Shown in pieces: positions 17,526 to 25,050 of a stretch of 53,957 nt of DNA. Location of the stretch: NCBI GenBank assembly GCA_020073245.1, contig JAIQFQ010000024.1, forward strand, positions 1 through 53,957. The letters run 5' to 3'. Under the pieces are notes generated by a model, which ran no database searches, was not told the DNA's origin, and worked only from the letters and a program-made list of their open reading frames with translations. This DNA comes from Terriglobia bacterium (GTDB lineage: Bacteria > Acidobacteriota > Thermoanaerobaculia > Thermoanaerobaculales > Thermoanaerobaculaceae). The position numbers were made by a program, and so were the translations under genes. Positions within the stretch are counted from its first letter, which is position 1, and every line of letters starts with the position of its first letter.

Positions 17526-19013
17526 ATGAGGTGGACGATCCGCATCCGCGTCTTCTACCAGGCGTTCTTCCTGGTGGCGCTCCTCTGGCTGCTCGCGCGC
17601 CTCGCGTCGGGGGACGCCCGCGACCTCCCATTCTCCGCCTTCCACCATGGCGACCCGCTCTCGGCGATCGGCGTGACGCTCGGTTCGGGCACGCTTCCGG
17701 GCGCCCTGGTATGGGCGGCGGTCCTGATCGCGCTCACGCTCCTGGTCGGTCGGGCGTTCTGCGGTTGGGTGTGCCCACTCGGAACCCTGCAGCAGCTCTC
17801 AAGCTGGCTCTTCTCGCCGCGCACGCGGCGCGAGAGCCTCCAGGTCAACCGCTACCGCCGCTGGTACGCAATCAAGTACTACGTCCTCGCCGGGCTGCTC
17901 GTCGGCGCCCTGGCGGGGACCCTGCAGACGGGCCTGCTCGACCCCCTGTCGCTCACCGCGCGCGGCCTCGCGTCGGGCCTCTGGCCCGTGCTCCCCGGCG
18001 GTCGCCCCGCGCCGGGCGGCTGGCTCGCGGCGCTGCTACTGCTCGCGATCCTGGTGGCGAGCCGGTGGATCCCGCGGGTCTTCTGCCGGGGTTTCTGCCC
18101 GCTCGGCGCCCTGCTGGGCGTCTTTGGCCGGTTTGCGGTGTTCCGCATCCATCGCACCGGCGACGCCTGCACGTCGTGCAAGCTTTGCGCGTTCGCGTGT
18201 CAGGGCGCGGACGAACCGCTCGGAAGCCATCGGGTCGGGGAGTGCATGGTCTGCCTGAACTGCCTGCCGGGCTGCCCCGAGGAGGCCATGACGTACCGGG
18301 CGTTGCCACCGCTGCCGGTCTCCCCTGATAGGCCCGATCTCTCGAGGCGCTACCTCTTCGGAACGGTGCTGGGGTCGCTGGCCGTGGCCCCGCTCCTGCG
18401 GGCAACCGGCGGCGGCCGCGAAGCCGCGCGCCCGCGTCTGCTGCGTCCGCCCGGTTCCCTCGGCGAGGCCGAGTTCCTCCAGCGTTGCGTGAAGTGCTCG
18501 CTCTGCCAGCAGGCCTGCCCCACGAGCGCGATCCACTCGGCGATCGGCCAGGCCGGCGTCGAGGGCTTCTGGACGCCGGTGGTCGTGCCGCGCCGCGGGT
18601 GGTGCGAGTTCGCCTGCACCCGTTGCGGCGAGGTCTGCCCGACGGGGGCGATCGGCCGGCTGACCCCCGCGCGCAAGACCGGGTACGACGGAAGACCGCC
18701 GGTCAGCATCGGCACCGCGTTCGTGGACCGCGGCCGCTGCCTGCCGTGGGCGATGGGCACGCCGTGCATCGTCTGCGAGGAGATGTGCCCGACCGACCCA
18801 AAGGCGATCTGGTTCGAGAACGCCGACGAGGCCGGGCGCGACGGCGCGGCCCGCAAGCTGCAGCGCCCGCGGGTCGACGCGGCCAAGTGCGTGGGGTGCG
18901 GCATTTGCGAGAACAAGTGCCCCGTCGGCGAGGAGGCCGCGATCCGCGTCACGTCGGTTGGCGAGACGCGCGATCCGCTGAACCGGCTCCTGGCCGGAGG
19001 CCTGCAGCAATGA
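17526..19013 (+). CDS. NapH-NapG-like membrane iron-sulfur quinol dehydrogenase fusion
   Basis: 495 residues. The N-terminal half is NapH/NosR-like: four to five membrane helices with FCGWVCPLG and FCRGFCPLG motifs, then two 4Fe-4S sites (CTSCKLCAFAC, CMVCLNCLPGC). After about residue 275 a second membrane/Tat-like stretch SRRYLFGTVLGSLAVAPLL leads into a NapG-like domain with four more cysteine clusters (CVKCSLCQQACP, CTRCGEVCP, CIVCEEMCP, CVGCGICENKCP). NapGH moves electrons from quinol to periplasmic acceptors (family knowledge). In this operon it could power the exported DUF362 and radical SAM proteins (inference). The ATG lies at the edge of an inverted repeat with no Shine-Dalgarno. Its TGA overlaps the next ATG. 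Confidence 0.88.
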   Translation: MRWTIRIRVFYQAFFLVALLWLLARLASGDARDLPFSAFHHGDPLSAIGVTLGSGTLPGALVWAAVLIALTLLVGRAFCGWVCPLGTLQQLSSWLFSPRTRRESLQVNRYRRWYAIKYYVLAGLLVGALAGTLQTGLLDPLSLTARGLASGLWPVLPGGRPAPGGWLAALLLLAILVASRWIPRVFCRGFCPLGALLGVFGRFAVFRIHRTGDACTSCKLCAFACQGADEPLGSHRVGECMVCLNCLPGCPEEAMTYRALPPLPVSPDRPDLSRRYLFGTVLGSLAVAPLLRATGGGREAARPRLLRPPGSLGEAEFLQRCVKCSLCQQACPTSAIHSAIGQAGVEGFWTPVVVPRRGWCEFACTRCGEVCPTGAIGRLTPARKTGYDGRPPVSIGTAFVDRGRCLPWAMGTPCIVCEEMCPTDPKAIWFENADEAGRDGAARKLQRPRVDAAKCVGCGICENKCPVGEEAAIRVTSVGETRDPLNRLLAGGLQQ

Positions 19014-20581
19014 GTTCGACGTTGCGCTTTTCGCGTGGCGGCCTTATCAATCGTTGTATGAGGAACAGTGCGCTGATCCTGGGGGTGCTCATGTTCACGA
19101 ATACGGTCCGAGCCGAGGTCCGTCCGCCCGCGGTGGCGGGTGCGTTCTACCCTGGCGACGCCCGCCAGCTCGAGGGCGAGGTGCGGGGGTTCCTGGGCGC
19201 AGGCAAGCGCGCGGGCCAGGCTCCCGTGGCCGTGATCGCTCCCCACGCGGGTTACGTCTTCTCCGGCGCCACGGCCGGCAAGGCGTTCGCCCCGCTCGCG
19301 GGCTCGAAGCCCACGCGCGTGATCATCCTCGGGCCCTCTCACTTCGCCGGTTTCGCCGGCGGAGCGCTTCCGGATCCCGACGTCACCGCCTTCGCCACGC
19401 CGCTGGGCGAGATGCCCGTGGACCGCGACGCGGTGGCAAGGCTTGCGAAGCTGCCCGAGTTCAAGGGACCGGCCAGCGCGCAGGTTCGGGAGCACAGCCT
19501 CGAGGTCGAGCTCCCGTTCCTCCAGGCCACCGTCGGGGCGGTGCCGATCGTCCCGATCGTCGTCGGGCACGCGACCGACCGTGTCCTGGCAACGGCGATG
19601 GCGCGGCGACTCGCCGAGCTCGTCGGACCGGGCACCGTGGTGGTTGCGTCCTCCGACTTCACCCACCACGGGGCTGCCTACGACTACAGGCCGTTCGGAA
19701 CCGATCGCACACTTGGGCCCACCTTGATTGCTCTCGCCCGCTCGACCGCAGGCCGCGCGGCGGCCGTCGACCCCCTCGGCTTCTCGCAACAGATCGAGGC
19801 TAGCGGCGACACCGTGTGCGGCGCCCGGCCGATCACGGTGCTGCTGGAGCTGCTGGCGCACGCCTTCCAGGGCACGGGGGCCGTTGCGGATGTGTCTACC
19901 TCCGCGGAGGTAAGCGGCGACTGGTCTCAGGTGGTCGCCTACGCCGGCGTGAACTTCGCCGGGAGCTGGGGCCCATGGCGTGACGATTCCGCTCCGCCAC
20001 GCCCGACCGAGTTGAGCAAGCCGGAGGAAAGCGCGGTTGTGGAGCTGGCCAGGGCTACGCTCGCAACCCACCTCACCCACCAGGGTCAGCTCGCCGATTG
20101 GTTCGCCGCGCACCCGGTGGCGGGCAACCTGGCGGCGCTCTCCGGCGTCTTCGTCACCGTGAACAACAAGGGCCTCAAGGCGCGCAAGGAGGGGAAGCTG
20201 CGCGGCTGCATCGGCACGATGGAGGCGCACGAGCCGCTGGTAGACGCGGTGATCGACGCGGCCGTCTCCGCGGCGCACGACCCCCGCTTCCCCGAACTTG
20301 CGGCCTCGGAGCTCGCCGAGGTGGCCGTCGAGGTCTCGGTGCTCTCCCCGATGCGCCCGGTGAGCGGCTCCGAGGACATCGTCCTGGGCAAACACGGCGT
20401 GCTCCTGACCAAGTCCGGCCGGCGCGCGGTGTTCCTGCCGCAGGTGGCCACCGAGACCGGGTGGGACCTGGCGACGTTTCTGTCGGCGCTCTCGCAGAAG
20501 GCCGGCCTCGCTCCCGATGCCTGGCGCAGCGGCGCGCGTTTCGAGGTCTTCACCGCGCAGGTCTTCGGCGAGGAGCACTAA
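19010..20581 (+). CDS. AmmeMemoRadiSam proteins B and A fused (Memo-AMMECR1)
   Basis: 523 residues. A secretion-type signal (MRNSALILGVLMFTNTVRA) begins at residue 17, so ATG 19058 is an alternative start; ATG 19010 overlaps the preceding stop (ATGA). The Memo domain, about 37-320, has VAGAFYPGD, APHAGYVFSGATAG, LGPSHFAGF, EHSLEVELPFLQ and SSDFTHHG, including the His residues of the Memo metal site. The AMMECR1 domain, about 340-520, has TVNNKGLKARKEGKLRGCIGT and AAHDPRFPEL. Memo, AMMECR1 and a radical SAM protein form the AmmeMemoRadiSam set of unknown function. Here two are one polypeptide, and the third lies 1.35 kb downstream. Confidence 0.92.
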   Translation: MSSTLRFSRGGLINRCMRNSALILGVLMFTNTVRAEVRPPAVAGAFYPGDARQLEGEVRGFLGAGKRAGQAPVAVIAPHAGYVFSGATAGKAFAPLAGSKPTRVIILGPSHFAGFAGGALPDPDVTAFATPLGEMPVDRDAVARLAKLPEFKGPASAQVREHSLEVELPFLQATVGAVPIVPIVVGHATDRVLATAMARRLAELVGPGTVVVASSDFTHHGAAYDYRPFGTDRTLGPTLIALARSTAGRAAAVDPLGFSQQIEASGDTVCGARPITVLLELLAHAFQGTGAVADVSTSAEVSGDWSQVVAYAGVNFAGSWGPWRDDSAPPRPTELSKPEESAVVELARATLATHLTHQGQLADWFAAHPVAGNLAALSGVFVTVNNKGLKARKEGKLRGCIGTMEAHEPLVDAVIDAAVSAAHDPRFPELAASELAEVAVEVSVLSPMRPVSGSEDIVLGKHGVLLTKSGRRAVFLPQVATETGWDLATFLSALSQKAGLAPDAWRSGARFEVFTAQVFGEEH

Positions 20582-20958
20582 CCGCGACTCACCCCTGTCG
20601 GTGCGTGGGGCCCAGGGTCGGACCTCGGAGCTACCAGAGGCCAGTGCTTCGGCAGACGGCCGACGAAGCTCTCCGCCTTCGGTGCAGCAGCCGTCGTCCG
20701 TTGGAGAGCTCCTGTCAACGGGTCGCCCGCTGACACCGCCTTTCGATCAGATGTGGCCCTTTCACTGTCATCGCGAGGCCCCTGAGCACGGCGAGGGCGC
20801 CGTGGCGACCTCGCCGAAATTGACGGGATTGCTTCGTCGTCCCACCGCGGGCAGGACTCCTCGCAATGGCAGGTGTTCCCCTAGGGCGAACGGTGAATCG
20901 GTCTCAAATCAGGCCCGGAGAGGACGATAGAGGGCGTATCCTACATGGGGGAGATGTC
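20582..20958. other. 377-bp gap inside the AmmeMemoRadiSam locus
   Basis: No gene is supported. It holds one copy of the dispersed palindromic repeat at 20766-20868. The GGGGGAGA ribosome site of the next gene lies at its end. The earlier part has no promoter I can call. Confidence 0.6.
20766..20868. repeat. REP-like palindromic repeat, copy 1
   Basis: It begins TGTCATCGCGAGGCCC, passes through GATTGCTTCGTCG and ends CTCGCAATG, so its ends are roughly inverse to each other. The same element, about 100 bp, recurs at 23132-23226. The pattern is the common GTCATTGCGAGG...GATTGCTTCGTCG...CTCGCAATGAC family of extragenic repeats; this copy has diverged more in the middle. Confidence 0.8.
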
Positions 20959-21933
20959 GTGGTCCATGCAATCAGTCGCCGCGAGCTGGCAGGGTTGGTA
21001 GGTCTCGGTCTGGCCGGGCTCGCCCGGGGTGCAGGCACCACGTCCCGACCTCCGCAGTCGCGAGGCCGCGTGGGACTCGCGCCACTTCCCCCCGGGGCGG
21101 GCGCCGCACGGCCCGATCCCGTTGCAGCCGAGCGAGCCGTGAGCGCGGCGCTGGCGGCGTGCACGGGTCTCGCGAGCGGACGGGCGGCCGTCGAGGCAAT
21201 GTTCGCCGCCGAGGACACGGTCGGGATCAAGCTCAACTGCCTCGGCGGGCGGGGCCTCTCGCCGCACCCCGAGTTGGTCGGGGCGTTCGCGGCGCTTCTC
21301 CGCCAGCGCGGCATTCCGTCGCACCGGATCATCGCGTTCGACCGTTCGAGCCGCGAGCTCACCCGAGCCGGGTTCAACGTTCGCCGCGACGGTGGCGATT
21401 GGCTGTGCTACGGCATCGACAACGACTACGACCGGGAACCGTCGACTTCGGGCGAGATCGGCTCGTGCTTCGCCCGCCTCGTCTCGACGACCTGCACGGC
21501 GCTCGTCTCGTTCGGGATCGTCAAGGACCACGATCTGGCCGGCGTCTCGGGCGGCCTGAAGAACCTCTACGGGCTCATCCACAACCCGAACAAGTACCAC
21601 GACAACAACTGCGACCCGTACGTCGCCGACGTACTGAACCATCCCTACGTCCGCGGCAAGCTGAGGCTCACCGTTCTGGACGGCGTCACGGCGCAGTGCC
21701 ACGGCGGCCCGGCGTATCGGCCCGACGCCGTGTGGCCGCTGGGCCTCATCGCGGCGTCCACCGACCCTCTGGCGGCCGACGCCTGGGCGTGGAAGGTCAT
21801 CGACGCGGAGCGGAGGCGGCGCGGCCTGCCGAGCCTCGAGGAGGCCAAGCGGCCGCCACGATTCCTGTCCACGGCCGAGCGGTACGGTCTCGGTGTCGGC
21901 ACGCCCGGCGCCATCACGGAGGTCCGGGGATGA
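20959..21933 (+). CDS. DUF362 protein with Tat-like signal (second copy)
   Basis: 324 residues from GTG 20959, chosen because GGGGGAGA lies 4-5 bases upstream and the residues before it are unlike the family. The N-terminus has SRRELAGLVGLGLAGLARG, a twin-arginine-type signal. The DUF362 core has DTVGIKLNCLGGRGLSPHPELV, FGIVKDHDLAGVSGGLKNLYG and STDPLAADAWAWKVID. It shares little sequence with the first DUF362 outside these motifs, so the pair probably act on different partners. It overlaps the radical SAM gene by ATGA, so the two products are made together. Function unknown; export inferred. Confidence 0.85.
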   Translation: MVHAISRRELAGLVGLGLAGLARGAGTTSRPPQSRGRVGLAPLPPGAGAARPDPVAAERAVSAALAACTGLASGRAAVEAMFAAEDTVGIKLNCLGGRGLSPHPELVGAFAALLRQRGIPSHRIIAFDRSSRELTRAGFNVRRDGGDWLCYGIDNDYDREPSTSGEIGSCFARLVSTTCTALVSFGIVKDHDLAGVSGGLKNLYGLIHNPNKYHDNNCDPYVADVLNHPYVRGKLRLTVLDGVTAQCHGGPAYRPDAVWPLGLIAASTDPLAADAWAWKVIDAERRRRGLPSLEEAKRPPRFLSTAERYGLGVGTPGAITEVRG

Positions 21934-23069
21934 GCCCAACCCTGACCCGTCGCGAGCTTGCGGCCGCCGCGTGCGCCGGCGCCGCGGTCGCCCTTCTCCC
22001 ACGATCCGCCGACGCTGCGTCGCCACAGGTCGGCGACCGCATCGCGGCGGAGGATCTCCCCGCTCGCGAGGCCTCGTGGTACAGGAAGCTCCCCGAATCG
22101 CGCGTGGAATGCCAGCTCTGCCCGCGGGGGTGTCAGGTGGCCGACGCCGAGCGGGGCGGGTGCGGGGTGCGCGAGAACCGCGGCGGCACCTACTACACCC
22201 TCGTGCACGGCGTGGCGTGCACGGTGCACATCGACCCGATCGAGAAGAAGCCCTTCTTCCACGTGCTCCCCGGGGCCCAGGCGCTGTCGTACGCAACGGC
22301 GGGGTGCAACGTCGAGTGCAAGTTCTGCCAGAACTGGGAGATCTCGCAGTTCCGTCCGGAGCAGGCGGAGGCTCGCTATCTGCCGCCCGAAACGCTGGCC
22401 CAGATCGCCCGCAACAACGGCGTGCCACTGCTGTCCGCGACCTACTCCGAGCCGGTCGTGTTCTGGGAGTACGTGCGCGACACCGCTGCCGCCGGCCGTA
22501 AGGTCGGCCTGAGGTCCACCGTCGTGTCGAACGGGTACATCCAGGAGAAGCCCCTCAAGGAAGTGCTCCCGCTGCTTGTCGCGATGAAGGTTGACCTCAA
22601 GGCGTTCTCCGAGCGTTTCTACAAGGACGTCGTGCGCGGCGAGCTGAAGCCGGTCCTCAAGGCGCTCGAGGTCATCAAGGCGAGCGGGACCTGGTTCGAG
22701 ATCGTGGTGCTCCTGATCCCGGGCCTGAACGACTCGGAGGAGGAAGTCCGCGCTCTGACACGGTGGGTCAAGACGAACCTGGGGAGCGAGGTGCCGCTCC
22801 ACCTCACGCGCTTCCACCCCACCTACCGCTTGACGAACCTCCCGCCGACGCCTCTCGAAACCATGGAGCGCGCCTGGCAGATCGCGAAGGCCGAGGGGCT
22901 CGCGTTCGCCTACATGGGCAATGTCCCCGGGCACCCCGGCGAGAACACCACCTGCCCGGGCTGTGGCAAGAAGCTCATCCGCCGGATCGGGTTCGAGGTG
23001 CTGGAGAACACCATGGCAGGCGCCAAGTGTCCCCAGTGCAAGCGCTCCATCCCCGGCGTGTGGTCTTGA
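21930..23069 (+). CDS. AmmeMemoRadiSam radical SAM enzyme with Tat-type signal
   Basis: 379 residues. The radical SAM motif C126-x3-C130-x2-C133 (GCNVECKFCQNW) is intact. An N-terminal cysteine motif (C61, C64, C68, C78 in CQLCPRGC...GCGVREN) and a C-terminal zinc-ribbon-like pair (CPGCGKKL, CPQCKRS) complete the PflA-like AmmeMemoRadiSam architecture. The enzyme cleaves S-adenosylmethionine to start radical chemistry; the substrate is unknown. Unusually, the first 30 residues (LTRRELAAAACAGAAVALLPRSADA) look like a Tat signal ending in an Ala-X-Ala site. It is the last gene of the set. Confidence 0.9.
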   Translation: MSPTLTRRELAAAACAGAAVALLPRSADAASPQVGDRIAAEDLPAREASWYRKLPESRVECQLCPRGCQVADAERGGCGVRENRGGTYYTLVHGVACTVHIDPIEKKPFFHVLPGAQALSYATAGCNVECKFCQNWEISQFRPEQAEARYLPPETLAQIARNNGVPLLSATYSEPVVFWEYVRDTAAAGRKVGLRSTVVSNGYIQEKPLKEVLPLLVAMKVDLKAFSERFYKDVVRGELKPVLKALEVIKASGTWFEIVVLLIPGLNDSEEEVRALTRWVKTNLGSEVPLHLTRFHPTYRLTNLPPTPLETMERAWQIAKAEGLAFAYMGNVPGHPGENTTCPGCGKKLIRRIGFEVLENTMAGAKCPQCKRSIPGVWS

Positions 23070-23131
23070 GGACGGTCCTCAACCATCCGGATCTGCCGGG
23101 GGATTCGACCTGATCCCGGTGTTTCTTTCGG

Positions 23132-23226
23132 TGTCATCGCGAGGCCCCGGAGCGCAGCGAAGGGGCCGTGGCGATCTCGTCGATCCCAGCGGCATTGCTT
23201 CGTCGCTGCGCTCGTCGCAATGACGA
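23132..23226. repeat. REP-like palindromic repeat, copy 2
   Basis: TGTCATCGCGAGGCCCCGG at the left and GCTCGTCGCAATGACG at the right are imperfect inverses. The middle has GGGGCCGTGGCGATCTCGTCGATCCC and GCATTGCTTCGTCG. Same family as 20766-20868. It lies between the radical SAM stop and the convergent cyanophycinase stop. Confidence 0.85.
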
Positions 23227-23306
23227 AGGAACGCGGGCGGCCGCCCCACACGCCAGCGAGATCCGCTCGAGACGCCGTGTGGTGACGAGCTCTCTTGGCC
23301 GAGATC

Positions 23307-24176
23307 TCAGCGTGAGTTGGTCGGAGCGGTTACCACGGCGCGAGTCTTCACGTCGAACGTCTCGCCGGGAAGAAGGACGTGGACCTTGAGGCCGTGCACG
23401 CCGAGCAGATCCTTGCCGTTCTCGCCGGGCCGGCGATTGATCTTCGCCTTTGCGGCGTCGATGACGACGACCGAACTCTGACCGAGCACCGTGAACGTCT
23501 GGTCGGGTCGGACCCAGACTGCGGTCGCCTCGTCGACTGCGACGCCCAGCAGGTCAGGGTGCTCGAGGATCACCGCGCCAAGCCGGTTCTCGCGCTGGCG
23601 CTTGATGAAGTGCTGATCCACGATCACGCCGCGGAAGAAGCCGAACCCCGGCTTGAGCTCGACGGTGTTGGCCTTTATCACCGTGAAGTCGCCCTCACCC
23701 GTGATCATGAGGGCGCTCTGGCACGCGGTTCCGGCCGAATGGCCACCGACGACCGCGCCGCGCTCGAAGGCGCTCGCGATCGCCGCTCCGACCGGCGTGC
23801 CAAGGATCGCGTTCGTGATCCGGACCTGATCGCCCCCGCCGAAGAAGATGCCGCCGGCCTGAGCGGCGCGCTGCGCGAAGTCAGGGCGCATCGCGTCCGC
23901 CTTGGTCTTGATGTCGAGAGCCACGACGTTGGTGCAGCCGTACTCCTCCCTGAAGAGCTTCTCGTAGAATGAGGCGGCGTCCGCATCTCCGGAGGCGGTC
24001 GGGATGGCCACGATGGAGGCCTGCGGCCCGCCGGCCAGCTCGATGAACTTGGCCATCGCCTCCCTCGGTTTGTCGCCGCCGCCGATGAGGACCAGGTTGC
24101 CTTTGGGGGCCGGGACACGGGCAGCGGCTGAAGCCGCAACCATGACCGAGCCGATCACTGCGAGTGCCCGCCGCAT
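23307..24176 (-). CDS. Secreted cyanophycinase-like peptidase (family S51)
   Basis: 289 residues from ATG 24176, which has GGAGG seven bases upstream; the frame runs on to 24572 with unlikely sequence. A signal peptide (RRALAVIGSVMVAASAAA) precedes the S51 core: NLVLIGGGDKP, IFFGGGDQ (oxyanion region) and VVGGHSAGTA with nucleophile S147. Cyanophycinase cuts cyanophycin into beta-Asp-Arg dipeptides; extracellular forms let heterotrophs use it as nitrogen source (family knowledge). No cyanophycin synthetase is near. Next to a GntR regulator, a secreted Ntn-hydrolase and a YfcC transporter, it fits scavenging of arginine-rich or amide-linked peptides (inference). Confidence 0.88.
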   Translation of the reverse strand: MRRALAVIGSVMVAASAAARVPAPKGNLVLIGGGDKPREAMAKFIELAGGPQASIVAIPTASGDADAASFYEKLFREEYGCTNVVALDIKTKADAMRPDFAQRAAQAGGIFFGGGDQVRITNAILGTPVGAAIASAFERGAVVGGHSAGTACQSALMITGEGDFTVIKANTVELKPGFGFFRGVIVDQHFIKRQRENRLGAVILEHPDLLGVAVDEATAVWVRPDQTFTVLGQSSVVVIDAAKAKINRRPGENGKDLLGVHGLKVHVLLPGETFDVKTRAVVTAPTNSR

Positions 24177-24250
24177 TGTGGTGCCTCCATGTCGAGATGA
24201 GCGATTGCCACCGGGAAATTCCTTCGTGCGAGCGCCACGGCCAGAACCGT

Positions 24251-24937
24251 TCATCCCTGGGTCTCCACCGCCGCGACCAGTGACCTGGCCGCCGCCTCGA
24301 TATGGGTGCGGACGGCGCGCTCGGCGGCAACCGGGTCGTGCGCAGCGAGCGCGGCGATGATCGCCGCGTGCTCTTCGATGTCGGGCTGGTCGCGTTCCGG
24401 GGCCGATTCGGTCGCGACGCGCGGCACGTTGCTCCACAACATGGTCGGGAACGCAGCCCACAGCTGGGCCAGCGTCCGCACGAGGTACGAGCGGCGGCTC
24501 GCGCTGAAGATCACCCCGTGGAAGCGCCTGTTCAGCTCCCGGTACTCGTGCAATTCCTCCGGCGGCTTGCAAAGCGCCATCCGCGTGGCGAGCGCCCTCA
24601 ACTCGTCGAGCTCCTCACCCGAGATACTCGTCGCGGCGAACCGCGCCGCCATCCCCTCGATGAACGACCGGCACGCGTAGAGGTCCTCGACGTCGGCGAC
24701 CGAGAACTCCACAACCCGGACCCCGCGGTAGGGGACGTGCTCCACGAGACCCTCGGAGGCGAGCTTCTTGAGGGCCTCCCGGACCGGCATCTGGCTCACG
24801 CCGTGCTCCTGTGCGAGCCGTTCCTGCCGAAGCCATTCCCCAGGCTTGAGCCGACCCTCGAGGATCTCTGCGCGGATCCGCTCCGCAACCCACTGAGGAA
24901 GCTGCTTGTGCGTTGGAGGAGCGGTTTCGTTGGTCAT
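24251..24937 (-). CDS. GntR-family (FCD/FadR type) transcriptional regulator
   Basis: 228 residues from ATG 24937 (GGAGG eight bases upstream). The N-terminal winged helix about 15-80 (RLAQEHGVSQMPVREALKKLASEGLVEHVPYRGVRV) is the GntR DNA-binding domain. The helical C-terminal domain with RRFHGVIF and EEHAAIIAALAAHD matches FCD ligand domains, whose His residues often hold a metal. Such proteins repress catabolic or uptake genes until a carboxylate effector binds. A palindromic AT-rich site lies directly upstream (24953-24966) and a near copy lies before the YfcC gene, so autoregulation and control of this locus are likely (inference). Confidence 0.9.
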   Translation of the reverse strand: MTNETAPPTHKQLPQWVAERIRAEILEGRLKPGEWLRQERLAQEHGVSQMPVREALKKLASEGLVEHVPYRGVRVVEFSVADVEDLYACRSFIEGMAARFAATSISGEELDELRALATRMALCKPPEELHEYRELNRRFHGVIFSASRRSYLVRTLAQLWAAFPTMLWSNVPRVATESAPERDQPDIEEHAAIIAALAAHDPVAAERAVRTHIEAAARSLVAAVETQG

Positions 24938-24952
24938 CGGATCGCCTCCAAT

Positions 24953-24966
24953 ATTTGATATAAAAT
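24953..24966. promoter_or_regulatory. Candidate GntR operator between divergent genes
   Basis: ATTTGATATAAAAT is a palindrome ATTT-N-ATAT-N-AAAT, AT-rich in otherwise GC-rich DNA, 16 bp upstream of the gntR start and about 85 bp before the divergent hydrolase. A related sequence, ATTAGATATAATAT, lies on the minus strand at 30349-30362 before the YfcC gene. Confidence 0.5.
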
Positions 24967-25050
24967 CCAATCCGTGCCGACGCTAGCCCACCACGCCGTA
25001 CGAGTCAAGCGGGCCGCGCGCGGAACCCGGCACTCCCCCAGGGAGGAGAT

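Noticed and set aside
17344..17529. Small frame rich in Gly-Arg-Gly-Gln-Gly
   Set aside because: It is only a translation of the GGGGTCA inverted repeat.
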